Positions 27,008 to 35,640 of a stretch of DNA of 64,000 nt are shown piece by piece; the first letter of the stretch is position 1; every line of letters starts with the position of its first letter. Where the stretch lies: the NCBI RefSeq assembly GCF_038806765.1, contig NZ_CP152389.1:3720001-3784000 (forward strand), in the 5' to 3' direction. The position numbers and the translations under genes are program-made. The stretch comes from Mucilaginibacter sp. CSA2-8R (lineage in GTDB: Bacteria; Bacteroidota; Bacteroidia; Sphingobacteriales; Sphingobacteriaceae). The notes beneath the pieces are model-generated. The model saw nothing but the letters and a program-made list of their open reading frames with translations. It did no database searches and had not been told where the DNA came from.

Positions 27008-28060
27008 TTAGAGTCCTAATATTTTTTTATTGAGGGATGCGTCTGTACCCGACGAGGCAAAGTCGTCAAAAACACGGTCGGTTACCCGGATGATGTGGTC
27101 TTTGATAAATTGTGCGCCTTCGCGGGCACCGTCTTCGGGGTGTTTAAGCGCACACTCCCATTCCAGCACCGCCCATCCCGGAAAATCATATTGGGCCATT
27201 TTACTAAAAATCTGCTTAAAATCGACCTGGCCATCGCCCAGTGAGCGGAAACGACCGGCGCGGTCAATCCAATTTTGGTAGCCGCCGTAAACGCCCATCC
27301 TGCCACTTGGGTTAAACTCGGCATCTTTAACGTGCATCATTTTGATGCGTTCGTGGTAAATATCAATGTACTGCAGATAGTCCAGGCATTGCAGTACAAA
27401 GTGCGACGGATCGTAAAGTAGGTTAGCCCTGGGATGTTGATTTACGCGGTCCAAAAACATCTCGTAGGTGATACCGTCGTGCAGATCTTCGCCGGCGTGT
27501 ATCTCGTAACATAGATCTATACCGCACTCATCATAATAGTTGAGTATTGGAGTCCAGCGGCGGGCCAGTTCATAAAAAGCCTCGTTAACTAAACCGGCAG
27601 GGCGCTGCGGCCAAGGGTATAAATATGGCCAGGCCAATGCACCGCTAAAAGTTACGCTTGAACTTAAACCCAGATTTTGTGAAGCTTTGGCTGCGTATTT
27701 AACTTGCTGTACCGCCCATTGCTGGCGGGCCTTCATATCCTGATGATATTCGACAGGTGCAAAGCCGTTGAACAACTGGTCGTAAACCGGGTTTACGGCA
27801 ACCAATTGCCCTTGGGTATGGGTGGATAATTCGGTAATCTGTAAACCGGCTTCCTGAACAATGCCGTTCAAGTCGTCAGCGTAAGTTTTACTTTCGGCGG
27901 CCTTTTGCAGGTTGATGAAACGCGCATCGCCGGTGGGCAGCTGCAGGCCTTTGTAACCTAAGCCTGCCGCCCATTGGGCAATCGACTTCAAATTGTTAAA
28001 AGGGGCATCGTTGCCTATAAACTGCGCGATAAAAATTGCCGGACCTTTAATAGTTACCAT
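27008..28060 (-). CDS. Sugar phosphate isomerase/epimerase, cytoplasmic TIM barrel
   Basis: A 350-residue xylose-isomerase-like TIM-barrel protein without a signal peptide. It begins TIKGPAIFIAQFIGNDAP and carries IDLCYEIHAGEDLHDG, NLLYDPSHFVLQ, MMHVKDAEFNP and WAVLEWECALKHPEDG, which supply the Glu, Asp, His and Glu positions expected for a metal centre. It follows the Gfo/Idh dehydrogenase by 3 bp. Pairs of Gfo/Idh and TIM-barrel enzymes process 3-keto-sugars and cleave certain glycosides in other bacteria, so it probably acts on the oxidised sugar inside the cell. Confidence 0.88.
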   Translation of the reverse strand: MVTIKGPAIFIAQFIGNDAPFNNLKSIAQWAAGLGYKGLQLPTGDARFINLQKAAESKTYADDLNGIVQEAGLQITELSTHTQGQLVAVNPVYDQLFNGFAPVEYHQDMKARQQWAVQQVKYAAKASQNLGLSSSVTFSGALAWPYLYPWPQRPAGLVNEAFYELARRWTPILNYYDECGIDLCYEIHAGEDLHDGITYEMFLDRVNQHPRANLLYDPSHFVLQCLDYLQYIDIYHERIKMMHVKDAEFNPSGRMGVYGGYQNWIDRAGRFRSLGDGQVDFKQIFSKMAQYDFPGWAVLEWECALKHPEDGAREGAQFIKDHIIRVTDRVFDDFASSGTDASLNKKILGL

Positions 28061-28063
28061 AGT

Positions 28064-29218
28064 TTAGATGTTAAATGGTGTCCACTTTTGTTCTGATTTA
28101 CCCGAAGCAATTACATTTTCAATAAAGGCCATGCCTCTTATCCCTTCCTGTATGCCAGGATAGTCCATCTGCTCTGCGGTAGGCTTGTCCCCTTTTGCTT
28201 TCGCTTTTAACGTTTGTGCAAAATTCCGATACAGGTTAGCAAAAGCCTCGAGGTATCCTTCGGGATGACCGGCGGGTGTGCGGGTGTTATAGTTGGCGAA
28301 GCTGCCGTTGTAGGCACCACCGGTACGCCATATCTCGCTCGGTTTACCGGCGTAGCGCACTATCAGGGAATTGGCATCGTCCTGCTGCCATTCCAGGCCT
28401 CCGGCCTCACCGTATATCCTTATTTTAACATTATTTTCGGCTCCGGTAGCTATCTGGGTAGCCATTAAAACGCCGCTGGCACCGTTGTCAAACTTTAACA
28501 ATACGGCTCCGTCATCATCCAGTTTGCGGCCTTCAACCACGGTATTGATATCTGCACACAGTTGGCTTACACTTAATCCGGTTACGCACTCGGCCAAGTT
28601 AAAGGCATGCGTGCCGATATCGCCCATAGCCCCTGCTATACCGCTTTTAGATGGGTCGGTGCGCCAGGCGGCTTGTTTATTGTCTTGGTTACCTTCTTCA
28701 AAGGCACTTAACCAACCTTGCGGATATTCTACGTACACTTTGCGTACCCGGCCAATTTTACCCTCGGCTATTAACTGCCGGGCTTGCTTTACCATCGGGT
28801 ACCCTGTATAAGTATGTGTAAGGCAAAGCGATTTACCGGTACGGGCTACCACCTCTTCCAGTTGTTTAGCTTCGGCTAAGGTAAATGTTGCGGGCTTATC
28901 AATTACCACATCAAAGCCGCTCTCGAGGGCCAGTTTAGCAGGCTCAAAGTGTACGTGGTTAGGGGTAACAATACTAATGACCTGCACCCGTATATGTTCG
29001 GGCAGTGCTTTTTCCTGATCAATCAATTCATGGTAGGAGTTATAAACCCGGCTTTCTGCTAAACCCAGCGCCAATCCGCTGGCTTTAGATTTGGCGGCAT
29101 CGCTACTAAAAGCACCGCAAACCAATTCATACTCATCATCAATGCGTGCGGCTATGCGGTGTACAGCACCAATAAAGGCCCCCTGACCGCCGCCTATCAT
29201 TCCAAGTCTCAATCTCAT
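28064..29218 (-). CDS. Gfo/Idh/MocA family NAD(P)-dependent oxidoreductase
   Basis: A ~384-residue sugar or inositol dehydrogenase. The Rossmann motif GMIGGGQGAFIG begins at residue 5, the catalytic-Lys motif VVIDKPAT follows, and the C-terminal domain has YPQGWLS and GDIGTHAFNLAE (His likely catalytic). The frame is open to 29254, but that would overlap the upstream gene by 26 bp; I take the ATG at 29218, just before the Rossmann fold. Typical enzymes oxidise C3 hydroxyls or reduce 3-keto sugars with NAD(H). It stands between the GMC subunits and the TIM-barrel isomerase, in accord with returning 3-keto sugars to ordinary sugars. Confidence 0.9.
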   Translation of the reverse strand: MRLRLGMIGGGQGAFIGAVHRIAARIDDEYELVCGAFSSDAAKSKASGLALGLAESRVYNSYHELIDQEKALPEHIRVQVISIVTPNHVHFEPAKLALESGFDVVIDKPATFTLAEAKQLEEVVARTGKSLCLTHTYTGYPMVKQARQLIAEGKIGRVRKVYVEYPQGWLSAFEEGNQDNKQAAWRTDPSKSGIAGAMGDIGTHAFNLAECVTGLSVSQLCADINTVVEGRKLDDDGAVLLKFDNGASGVLMATQIATGAENNVKIRIYGEAGGLEWQQDDANSLIVRYAGKPSEIWRTGGAYNGSFANYNTRTPAGHPEGYLEAFANLYRNFAQTLKAKAKGDKPTAEQMDYPGIQEGIRGMAFIENVIASGKSEQKWTPFNI

Positions 29219-29228
29219 TATTAATATT

Positions 29229-29801
29229 TTAAGCCAGGGCCCAGGCTTTGTCACCTTTCATATACGGATAGTCGCCTATATATTTACCCGGAACCGGAAC
29301 ATAACGCAATGCTTTAGTGCATCCAACTTCTGAGGTGAAGTATCCCAGTAGTGTCAGCTGCTTAAGCATGGTAAAGTAATGATTAGGCGCATCTTCCTTT
29401 TTGGTTTTGCTGTATTCTTTTTGCTCTTTATCCAGCTCATTAAGCAAGGCAGTACGCTGACCGTCTTCGGCTTTCATGAAACCCTTATCGAACTTTTTAA
29501 CGCAGGCTTCGTCAAGTTTTTTCAAGCCTTCTTTAAACACTTTCTGGTCGTTGGTGTCATAGCAATCGCGCACCATAATAGCCATAAAACCACCAACATT
29601 AGCCGCAGCTGCACCCGGCGTTGCTGTTTGCGGCAAAATAGTTTCGCCTATCTGGTTCATGTAAGCTACTGTGTCTTTATCTAAAAGGTCGTCTGTATCA
29701 AAAGAACTGCCGCTTTTACATCCCGATAAAAAGAACTCGGCTCCGATAACCGTACCGCCAAACAGTAAGGCTACCCGGTTTATTGCTTCTCTCCTGTCCA
29801 T
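29229..29801 (-). CDS. GMC oxidoreductase small subunit (gluconate 2-dehydrogenase subunit 3 family)
   Basis: A 190-residue exported protein with an RR-containing signal (DRREAINRVALLFGG) and a lipobox-like LSGC (Cys28). Family marks are ETILPQTATPGAAAANVGGF and GYFTSEVGCTKALRYVPVPGKYIGDYPY. Subunit 3 proteins help export and maturation of the GMC flavoprotein subunit, often carrying the Tat signal for both (hitch-hiker export); the GMC protein next to it has no signal peptide of its own. It starts 10 bp after the GMC stop. Confidence 0.9.
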   Translation of the reverse strand: MDRREAINRVALLFGGTVIGAEFFLSGCKSGSSFDTDDLLDKDTVAYMNQIGETILPQTATPGAAAANVGGFMAIMVRDCYDTNDQKVFKEGLKKLDEACVKKFDKGFMKAEDGQRTALLNELDKEQKEYSKTKKEDAPNHYFTMLKQLTLLGYFTSEVGCTKALRYVPVPGKYIGDYPYMKGDKAWALA

Positions 29802-29811
29802 AGGTTGATGG

Positions 29812-31491
29812 TTAGATATTCATTTTTTTGAGTTCAGAAACTGCATGATTGGCCGCACGTGCGGTAAGTGCCATGTAGGTAAGCGATGGGTTCTGGCAGG
29901 CCGAAGACGTCATGGCCGCCCCATCAGTTACATAAACGTTTTTGGCATCCCATACTTGGTTAAACCCATTTAATACTGATGTTTTAGGATCGCGCCCCAT
30001 ACGGGCAGTTCCCATCTCGTGGATGCCTTTACCAAGTACAGCTTCGTTTTGATACTTATTAATATTTGTTACGCCTGCGGCTTCCAACATTTCGGCTGCG
30101 TCGTTCATCATATCAATACGCATTTTCTTTTCGTTGTCGCGTACTACGGCGTCAATCACCGGAACCGGCATACCCCACTTGTCCTTTTTGGTTTTATCTA
30201 ACCACATGCGATTTTCGTGGTAAGGCAGCGTTTCGCCAAAACCACCGATACCCATGGTCCAGGCGCCCGGTTCAGTCAAGGCTTCTTTAAAATCTGCGCC
30301 TATATTCATTTCCGGGATGTTACGGCTCCAGCGCTCGCGGCCGGCACCGCCCTGGTAACCAAAACCGCGGATGTAATCGCGCTTCTCGCCATTAAGATTA
30401 CGGTAGCGCGGTACATAAATACCATTGGCCCTGCGACCATAATAATATTTGTCTTCATACCCATCAACTGTGCCCGAAGCGCCCACATTAAGATGATGGT
30501 CCATAATATTATGCCCTAATGCACCACCGCTGCTACCCAAACCTTCGGGCCAAACATCGGTAGCCGAATTCATGAGTATAGCCGCTGTGTTAATTGTTGA
30601 GGCATTAAGGAATATAATTTTGGCGAAGTACTCGTAAGTTTTATTGGTTTCGGCATCCAGTACCTCTACGCCTTTAGCCAGTTTGGTATCTTTATCGTAA
30701 ATCACCTTTACCACAATACTCCATGGCCGTAAAGTAAGGTTACCTGTTTTTATGGCGGCCGGCAAGGTAGCTGATTGCGTACTAAAGTAAGCGCCGTATG
30801 GGCAACCTAACCAGCATTTGTTACGGTACTGGCAGTTTACCCTACCCTCGTGCGGCTGCGTGATGTTGGCCGTACGACCAATGATCATGTGCCGGTTACC
30901 TTTATAATGTTCTTTGAGGCGTTTGGCTACGTCTTTTTCAACCACGTTCATTTCCATGGGTGGCATAAAGTCGCCGTCGGGTAAAATCGGAACGCCGTCA
31001 CGATTACCAGAAATACCTGCAAATTTTTCTACATAGCTGTACCAGGGTGCCAAGTCGGCATAGCGGATAGGCCAATCTACAGCGATACCGTCTTTGGCGT
31101 TGGCTTCAAAATCGCTGTTGTGCCAGCGGTAAGACTGCCTTCCCCAAACTAACGAGCGGCCACCTACCTGATAGCTCCTAAACCAATCAAACGGTTGTTT
31201 TTCAATGTAAGGGCTGTCTTTGTCGCTTGCCCAGTAATTAAGGTTGGTTTCGTTAAGTACATAATCACGCTTGAGTACAGGATAGTTTTCTATCATCTGT
31301 TGCGTGCGGTTACCCCGGTGCTCAAATTCCCAGGGAGCTTTGTTAGCGTTTACATAATCTTTGATGTGCTCAATGTTACGTCCACGTTCGAGTAGTAATG
31401 TTTTTAACCCCTTCTCGGTTAATTCTTTGGCGGCCCAACCACCAGAAATACCGGAACCGACGACAATTGCGTCATAAGTATTATCTGCCAT
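29812..31491 (-). CDS. GMC family FAD oxidoreductase, probable glucoside 3-dehydrogenase subunit
   Basis: A 559-residue FAD-dependent GMC oxidoreductase. The FAD-binding motif VVGSGISGGWAAKEL is at residues 10-24 and QVGGRSLVWGRQSYRW at 108-123; the C-terminal catalytic block has HEMGTARMG and CQNPSLT, supplying the His and Asn active-site pair. Three cysteines at 220, 226 and 230 (NCQYRNKCWLGC) form a cluster like that which binds Fe-S in FAD-dependent glucose dehydrogenases, as far as I recall. It lacks a signal peptide, so export with the adjacent subunit 3 is likely. It is the first gene of the cluster and should oxidise a sugar or glycoside, probably at C3, passing electrons to the lipoprotein cytochrome c. 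Confidence 0.9.
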   Translation of the reverse strand: MADNTYDAIVVGSGISGGWAAKELTEKGLKTLLLERGRNIEHIKDYVNANKAPWEFEHRGNRTQQMIENYPVLKRDYVLNETNLNYWASDKDSPYIEKQPFDWFRSYQVGGRSLVWGRQSYRWHNSDFEANAKDGIAVDWPIRYADLAPWYSYVEKFAGISGNRDGVPILPDGDFMPPMEMNVVEKDVAKRLKEHYKGNRHMIIGRTANITQPHEGRVNCQYRNKCWLGCPYGAYFSTQSATLPAAIKTGNLTLRPWSIVVKVIYDKDTKLAKGVEVLDAETNKTYEYFAKIIFLNASTINTAAILMNSATDVWPEGLGSSGGALGHNIMDHHLNVGASGTVDGYEDKYYYGRRANGIYVPRYRNLNGEKRDYIRGFGYQGGAGRERWSRNIPEMNIGADFKEALTEPGAWTMGIGGFGETLPYHENRMWLDKTKKDKWGMPVPVIDAVVRDNEKKMRIDMMNDAAEMLEAAGVTNINKYQNEAVLGKGIHEMGTARMGRDPKTSVLNGFNQVWDAKNVYVTDGAAMTSSACQNPSLTYMALTARAANHAVSELKKMNI

Positions 31492-31761
31492 ATAAAGGTT
31501 TATTGGTTATAATTGGTCATGAAATGCCTTTGCAAATCATCAGAAAACACACACTAAGTACTGAGCTTAATACCTCGTCTTTCAGGCGCTTCTTCTCACG
31601 GTAAGCGCCTTACTTACATTATTTCACCTTATTTAGCAAAAGCTCGAAATCAAAAGGTCACTTAACAAATATATCTTTTTATACTTAATTGCCACCTGAT
31701 GTTAATTTTTTTTATTCTGGTAGTTAAAATTGCAAAGATGATTTACCGATTGGGTTAAAAC
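31492..31761. other. Promoter region of the GMC gene cluster
   Basis: About 270 bp before the GMC gene and after the polysaccharide-locus terminator. On the minus strand a TATATTTG match to the Bacteroidota -7 box (TAnnTTTG) is at 31666-31673, but no TTG lies at the expected 19-nt spacing, so it is only a weak candidate. I see no open frame. Confidence 0.3.
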
Positions 31762-31790
31762 AAAAATGCCGGCTTTTGGCCGGCATTTTT
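31762..31790 (-). terminator. Terminator of the polysaccharide-utilisation locus
   Basis: A perfect 12-bp inverted repeat (31762-31773 and 31779-31790) with a 5-nt loop and A/T-rich ends, next to the metallophosphoesterase stop at 31792. It separates this locus from the GMC cluster. Confidence 0.9.
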
Positions 31791-31791
31791 G

Positions 31792-32769
31792 TTATGATTT
31801 ATTTAGCATGGTGTTATACAGCACCTTGCCTTCGTAGTTAATTACCCTGACTGCCATTTTTTCGGCACTTACCGAAAAATACATAAAGCCGTTTTCGGAA
31901 GCCTGGAATTTACTGTACTGCGTACCAGGCGTAACAGCAGTTAACTCAGACCCTGCACCTGTGATAAAAATATTGGTAGGTCCCTCGGGTTTTAAATGCT
32001 GCAGCGAATGATCGTGCCCAGCGAGGTAAACATCCACTTTGTTTTTTTCAAAGATATTGCTGATCGCTTTGCGGATAGTTAGCGTATCATAATTTTTTGC
32101 ACGCGGGCCGGCAGTATAATAAGGATGATGCCCCACCACAATTTTCCATTTCACGTCTGCACTTGCCTCGCTCAGTGTTTTATTAATCCAAGCCAGTTGC
32201 TTTTGAGGTTCCTGATCTTTAATATCGTAAATGATGGGTTGCGTATCAATCATTAAAAACAAGGCTTTGCCTTTGCCCTCGCCCAAGGATACTTCTTTGC
32301 TGTAATAACGCGAAGGCATATTCCACCGGCGGCTTACTTTTGAGTAACGTATTTGCGCGTCAGGATCAGATACATAATCATGGTTACCTAACACCGGAAA
32401 CCAATCAACCTGTAAAGAATGCGCAGTGTAAACGTTTTCGAAATTGTAATGCCATAAAGGATCAAGCTCGCTAATAACGCCTTTAGGATACATGTTGTCG
32501 CCAACCGAAATGATAAAATTGTTAGGATTGGCCTTTCCCCAATCGCCCATTTGTTTAGCCACTTCTACCTGATTGTACTCGCCGTTACGGCCCCAGTCGC
32601 CAATAGCCATAAAGTTTAATGGATAACCGTTGGTTAAACCAGCACTTGCCGAAAGGTCTTCGCTTTCAATGTATGTTACCTGCTCTTCGGCCAAACTTTC
32701 TAAAGGAGCAATTAGCGAAGCACCTAAAGCTGAAAGCGTAGTGCCTATTACAAAATCTCTGCGTTTCAT
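31792..32769 (-). CDS. Exported metallophosphoesterase (purple acid phosphatase-like)
   Basis: A 325-residue calcineurin-like phosphoesterase with a twin-arginine-like leader (KRRDFVIGTTLSALGAS). The metal-binding motifs appear in order: IGDWGRNG, VGDNMYPKGV, LGNHDYVSD, VGHHPYYTAG and AGHDHSLQHL, so the dinuclear site is complete. The overall pattern resembles tartrate-resistant acid phosphatases. It is the last gene of the locus, 2 bp after a small exported-protein gene. It would remove phosphate from sugars, phosphoglycans or inositol phosphates outside the cell; the substrate is unknown. Confidence 0.9.
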   Translation of the reverse strand: MKRRDFVIGTTLSALGASLIAPLESLAEEQVTYIESEDLSASAGLTNGYPLNFMAIGDWGRNGEYNQVEVAKQMGDWGKANPNNFIISVGDNMYPKGVISELDPLWHYNFENVYTAHSLQVDWFPVLGNHDYVSDPDAQIRYSKVSRRWNMPSRYYSKEVSLGEGKGKALFLMIDTQPIIYDIKDQEPQKQLAWINKTLSEASADVKWKIVVGHHPYYTAGPRAKNYDTLTIRKAISNIFEKNKVDVYLAGHDHSLQHLKPEGPTNIFITGAGSELTAVTPGTQYSKFQASENGFMYFSVSAEKMAVRVINYEGKVLYNTMLNKS

Positions 32770-32771
32770 GT

Positions 32772-33329
32772 TTATTTTAATGAGGTAATTTCCGCGTCAA
32801 CCCCTAAAGGGTTACCGGCTATCCGGCATAGTAACGGAAAATCAGGGTTATTTAATATCCAGTATTCGGTGGTTTCGTTACGTGCAGCCACATGTAACAC
32901 ACTGATGACTTTTCCATCCACAGTAATTGTCTCCGGTTTGCCATCGCCTTTAAGGTCATAAATGGTGTTGTCGTACTGGTAACTTTTATGGCTTATCAAA
33001 TTTTTGAAAGCCTCTTTGGAGATAAAAAAGAATGTTTGATTGGATAGCGTTACTGTTGTATTGGGCTCCGGCTGAACAAAGTTTAGCTTATTGGCTTTGT
33101 TGACGGCGCTGGGTAGTGCCACGTACCGGCCGGTGGCTGTGTTCCGTATTTTCCAGTCTAATACTACGCTGTCTGATAAACGGGTTACCTGTAATGCCAT
33201 GGCAACGGTTTGCCCGTGAAGTTTAAGATTATATCCAATAACACTACCTTGTTTTACCGAAATGTTTTGCTGCGCTTTAAGTACCAGCGCCTGCCCTGCC
33301 AACAATAAAAAAAATAATAGCTTTTTCAT
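32772..33329 (-). CDS. Exported protein of unknown function
   Basis: A ~185-residue protein with a Sec signal peptide (MKKLLFFLLLAGQALVLKAQ). The ATG at 33329 is preferred to 33347, because the latter precedes a non-signal stretch and overlaps GH92 by 11 bp. The mature protein is beta-rich with IYDLKGDGKPETITVDGKVISVLHV in its C-terminal half; this looks like a small beta-sandwich of the kind linked to exported hydrolases. I do not recognise a named family. It lies between GH92 and the phosphoesterase, so it is probably part of the locus. Confidence 0.65.
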   Translation of the reverse strand: MKKLLFFLLLAGQALVLKAQQNISVKQGSVIGYNLKLHGQTVAMALQVTRLSDSVVLDWKIRNTATGRYVALPSAVNKANKLNFVQPEPNTTVTLSNQTFFFISKEAFKNLISHKSYQYDNTIYDLKGDGKPETITVDGKVISVLHVAARNETTEYWILNNPDFPLLCRIAGNPLGVDAEITSLK

Positions 33330-33336
33330 GATGTTA

Positions 33337-35631
33337 TTAGTTAGCATTAGGTGGTAATATTTGTGTTCCCCAATTGGTGGGCTTGTCTGTCATCTCAAAA
33401 ACCAATTGACCGCCATTCACAATGTCAGCATGCTGAATCCAGGATTGATTATGATCTTTACCGTTAAGACTGGCCGATTTAATGTACATATTGCCGGCAG
33501 ATAAATTTTTAGCGATGATGGTAAAATCCTTGCCGTTTTCCTGGTGCAAGATAACCTGTTTTAGCATAGGCGAATTAAGCAGGTAATAAGACTGACCTGC
33601 ATTGGGGTAAAAGCCCATCATTTGAAAGGCCAGCCATGACGACATCGCACCCGAATCATCATTACCGGGCAAACCGGTTGACGAAGTATTAAAACTTTCG
33701 GTTACTATTTGCCGGATGCGTTTAGTACTTAAATCCGGGCGACCAATCCAATGGTACAGGCAGGGTGTTAAAAACGAGGGTTCATTATCTACGTTGTAAA
33801 ACTTCTTGTCGAATAAAGTATCTAACCGTTGTTTAAACGCTTCGCGGCCGCCCGATTTTTCGATCAGTGCAGGCACCTGGTGAGGGATGCTCAGGGAATA
33901 CTCCCAAGAAGTAGCCTCGTAAAAAAAGCCGCACCAATGGCAAACATACCAGGGATACTCATGACTAAGGGGTGTATACTTAAACGTAGGATGCTGATTA
34001 TTGGAAGTACCGTAAGGTATATCATCCAACCAATGCCCGGCCGAATCTTTAGGCATAATGAAGCCCTTTGCGCCGTGCTGGGTGTAATCATCTCTCCAGA
34101 GGTTGCGCCAGTTATCGGCCTGTTTAATAAAGCGCTGATAAACCGCAGTTTTACCCAATCCTTTAGCTACCATGGCTATGCAATAATCTTCGTAGGCATA
34201 GTCGGTGGTGCGGTTACCGGCACGGGGGATGTGATACGGCACATAACCTAATTTATTATACTCAGGCAAACCGCCCCGGCCTTCTTTTTCTTCAATTCCG
34301 CCTGGCGGCACGGTGGCGTCTTTCAGCATGGCGTCCAGGGCCACGTTATAGTTAATTCCCGTAAGGCCCTTGGCATAGGCATCGGCTATCAATACATCGG
34401 CATTAGATCCACCCTGCGTGCGGCCGTTATAATTACCGCTGCGTGCGTCGGGCATGTAGCCGTCGTGCTTATAAATATTGAGCAACGCATTTACAATTTC
34501 GGTTTGTCTCTTAGGCGAAATTAAGGTAATAAGCGGGTTAGATGACCTGAATGTATCCCATATGGCGTAAAAGTCGTCGTAGTAAGGTTCATCACCATTC
34601 CACAAAGGGTTTTCGTGCGTGCGGTTAACAGGCATCAGCATGGTGTGATACAAACCGGTATAAAACATCTTTTTCTGCTCGGTGGTTGCATCTTTATTAA
34701 TCTCAATGCGGCTCAGTAAACCATTCCAGTTGCTTTGCAGCTGGGACAGGGTTTTCTCAAAGCTCCAGTGAGGGATGTCTTGCGCAATGTTCTCCTGGGC
34801 TTTACCCTCACTTACAAATGAAATACCGATTTTTACTTTAACTGTATCAGTGCTGCCTTTTTTAAAAGCTATTAGAACACCGGTTTTTTGTCCCGAATCA
34901 AATTGCTGCTTAACGCCCGGATGCAGCTGTGCACCTTTCCATGTAGAAAGATTTTGCATAGGCTGATCAAATACAGCATCAAAATAAACGGTATAAGCCG
35001 CGCCGTTATTCCAACCGCCCCTGATGCGGCTATAGCCGCGCACTTCTGTATCAGATATTACTTCAATTTCAGAACCTACAAATTGCTGCGCTTCGCGGGA
35101 ATCAGGCACCGGCTGCTCCCCTAAAAAGAAACCGGCATCAATAGCCAGTGCTTTGGCTGTGTTTTTAGGATAAGTAAATTTATAGAAAGAAGCTTTTTCG
35201 GCAGTGGTAATTTCGGTTTTGATATTGTGCTTTTTGAGCATTACGCTGTAATAACCCAAGGCCATCTTTTCATCCTGGCGCATAGATGAATGGTCGATCC
35301 CGATTAGGCTGCCGGTAAACGGCATGATAAGGATATTACCATATTTAGGACCACCACCAGTACCGCTTACATGCACCTGGCCAAAACCGGTAACCGGTGC
35401 CGGATCAGGCAGCCAGCCGCTATTTGGCCGGGCCGTACAGTCGGGACTGGGTTTTACCATACCAAACGGATATGACGGGCCGATAAATACGCGGCCCACC
35501 CCTTCAGATCCAATTCGTGGATCAACATATTGATGCAATGCAGTTTGCGCTTTAACGGGCTGGGTAGCCGGTAGCAGCGTGATAAGTAAACCACTACATA
35601 GTTTAGCAATAGTGCTATTGATATTTAACAT
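33337..35631 (-). CDS. GH92 family alpha-mannosidase
   Basis: A 764-residue exported glycosidase (signal peptide to ~28). The GH92 N-terminal beta-sandwich has YVDPRIGSEGVGRVFIGPSYPFGMVKPSPD; the catalytic (alpha/alpha)6 part has YDDFYAIWDTFRSSNPL and the C-terminal GNDDSGAMSSWLAF (656-669), the Ca2+/base region. GH92 enzymes are Ca2+-dependent exo-alpha-mannosidases. The position corresponding to the general-acid Glu in characterised members appears to be Asp here (TTDYAYED, D477), which could alter specificity. The gene begins 9 bp after the HGSNAT-like gene. Confidence 0.92.
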   Translation of the reverse strand: MLNINSTIAKLCSGLLITLLPATQPVKAQTALHQYVDPRIGSEGVGRVFIGPSYPFGMVKPSPDCTARPNSGWLPDPAPVTGFGQVHVSGTGGGPKYGNILIMPFTGSLIGIDHSSMRQDEKMALGYYSVMLKKHNIKTEITTAEKASFYKFTYPKNTAKALAIDAGFFLGEQPVPDSREAQQFVGSEIEVISDTEVRGYSRIRGGWNNGAAYTVYFDAVFDQPMQNLSTWKGAQLHPGVKQQFDSGQKTGVLIAFKKGSTDTVKVKIGISFVSEGKAQENIAQDIPHWSFEKTLSQLQSNWNGLLSRIEINKDATTEQKKMFYTGLYHTMLMPVNRTHENPLWNGDEPYYDDFYAIWDTFRSSNPLITLISPKRQTEIVNALLNIYKHDGYMPDARSGNYNGRTQGGSNADVLIADAYAKGLTGINYNVALDAMLKDATVPPGGIEEKEGRGGLPEYNKLGYVPYHIPRAGNRTTDYAYEDYCIAMVAKGLGKTAVYQRFIKQADNWRNLWRDDYTQHGAKGFIMPKDSAGHWLDDIPYGTSNNQHPTFKYTPLSHEYPWYVCHWCGFFYEATSWEYSLSIPHQVPALIEKSGGREAFKQRLDTLFDKKFYNVDNEPSFLTPCLYHWIGRPDLSTKRIRQIVTESFNTSSTGLPGNDDSGAMSSWLAFQMMGFYPNAGQSYYLLNSPMLKQVILHQENGKDFTIIAKNLSAGNMYIKSASLNGKDHNQSWIQHADIVNGGQLVFEMTDKPTNWGTQILPPNAN

Positions 35632-35640
35632 AGCGGAGAT

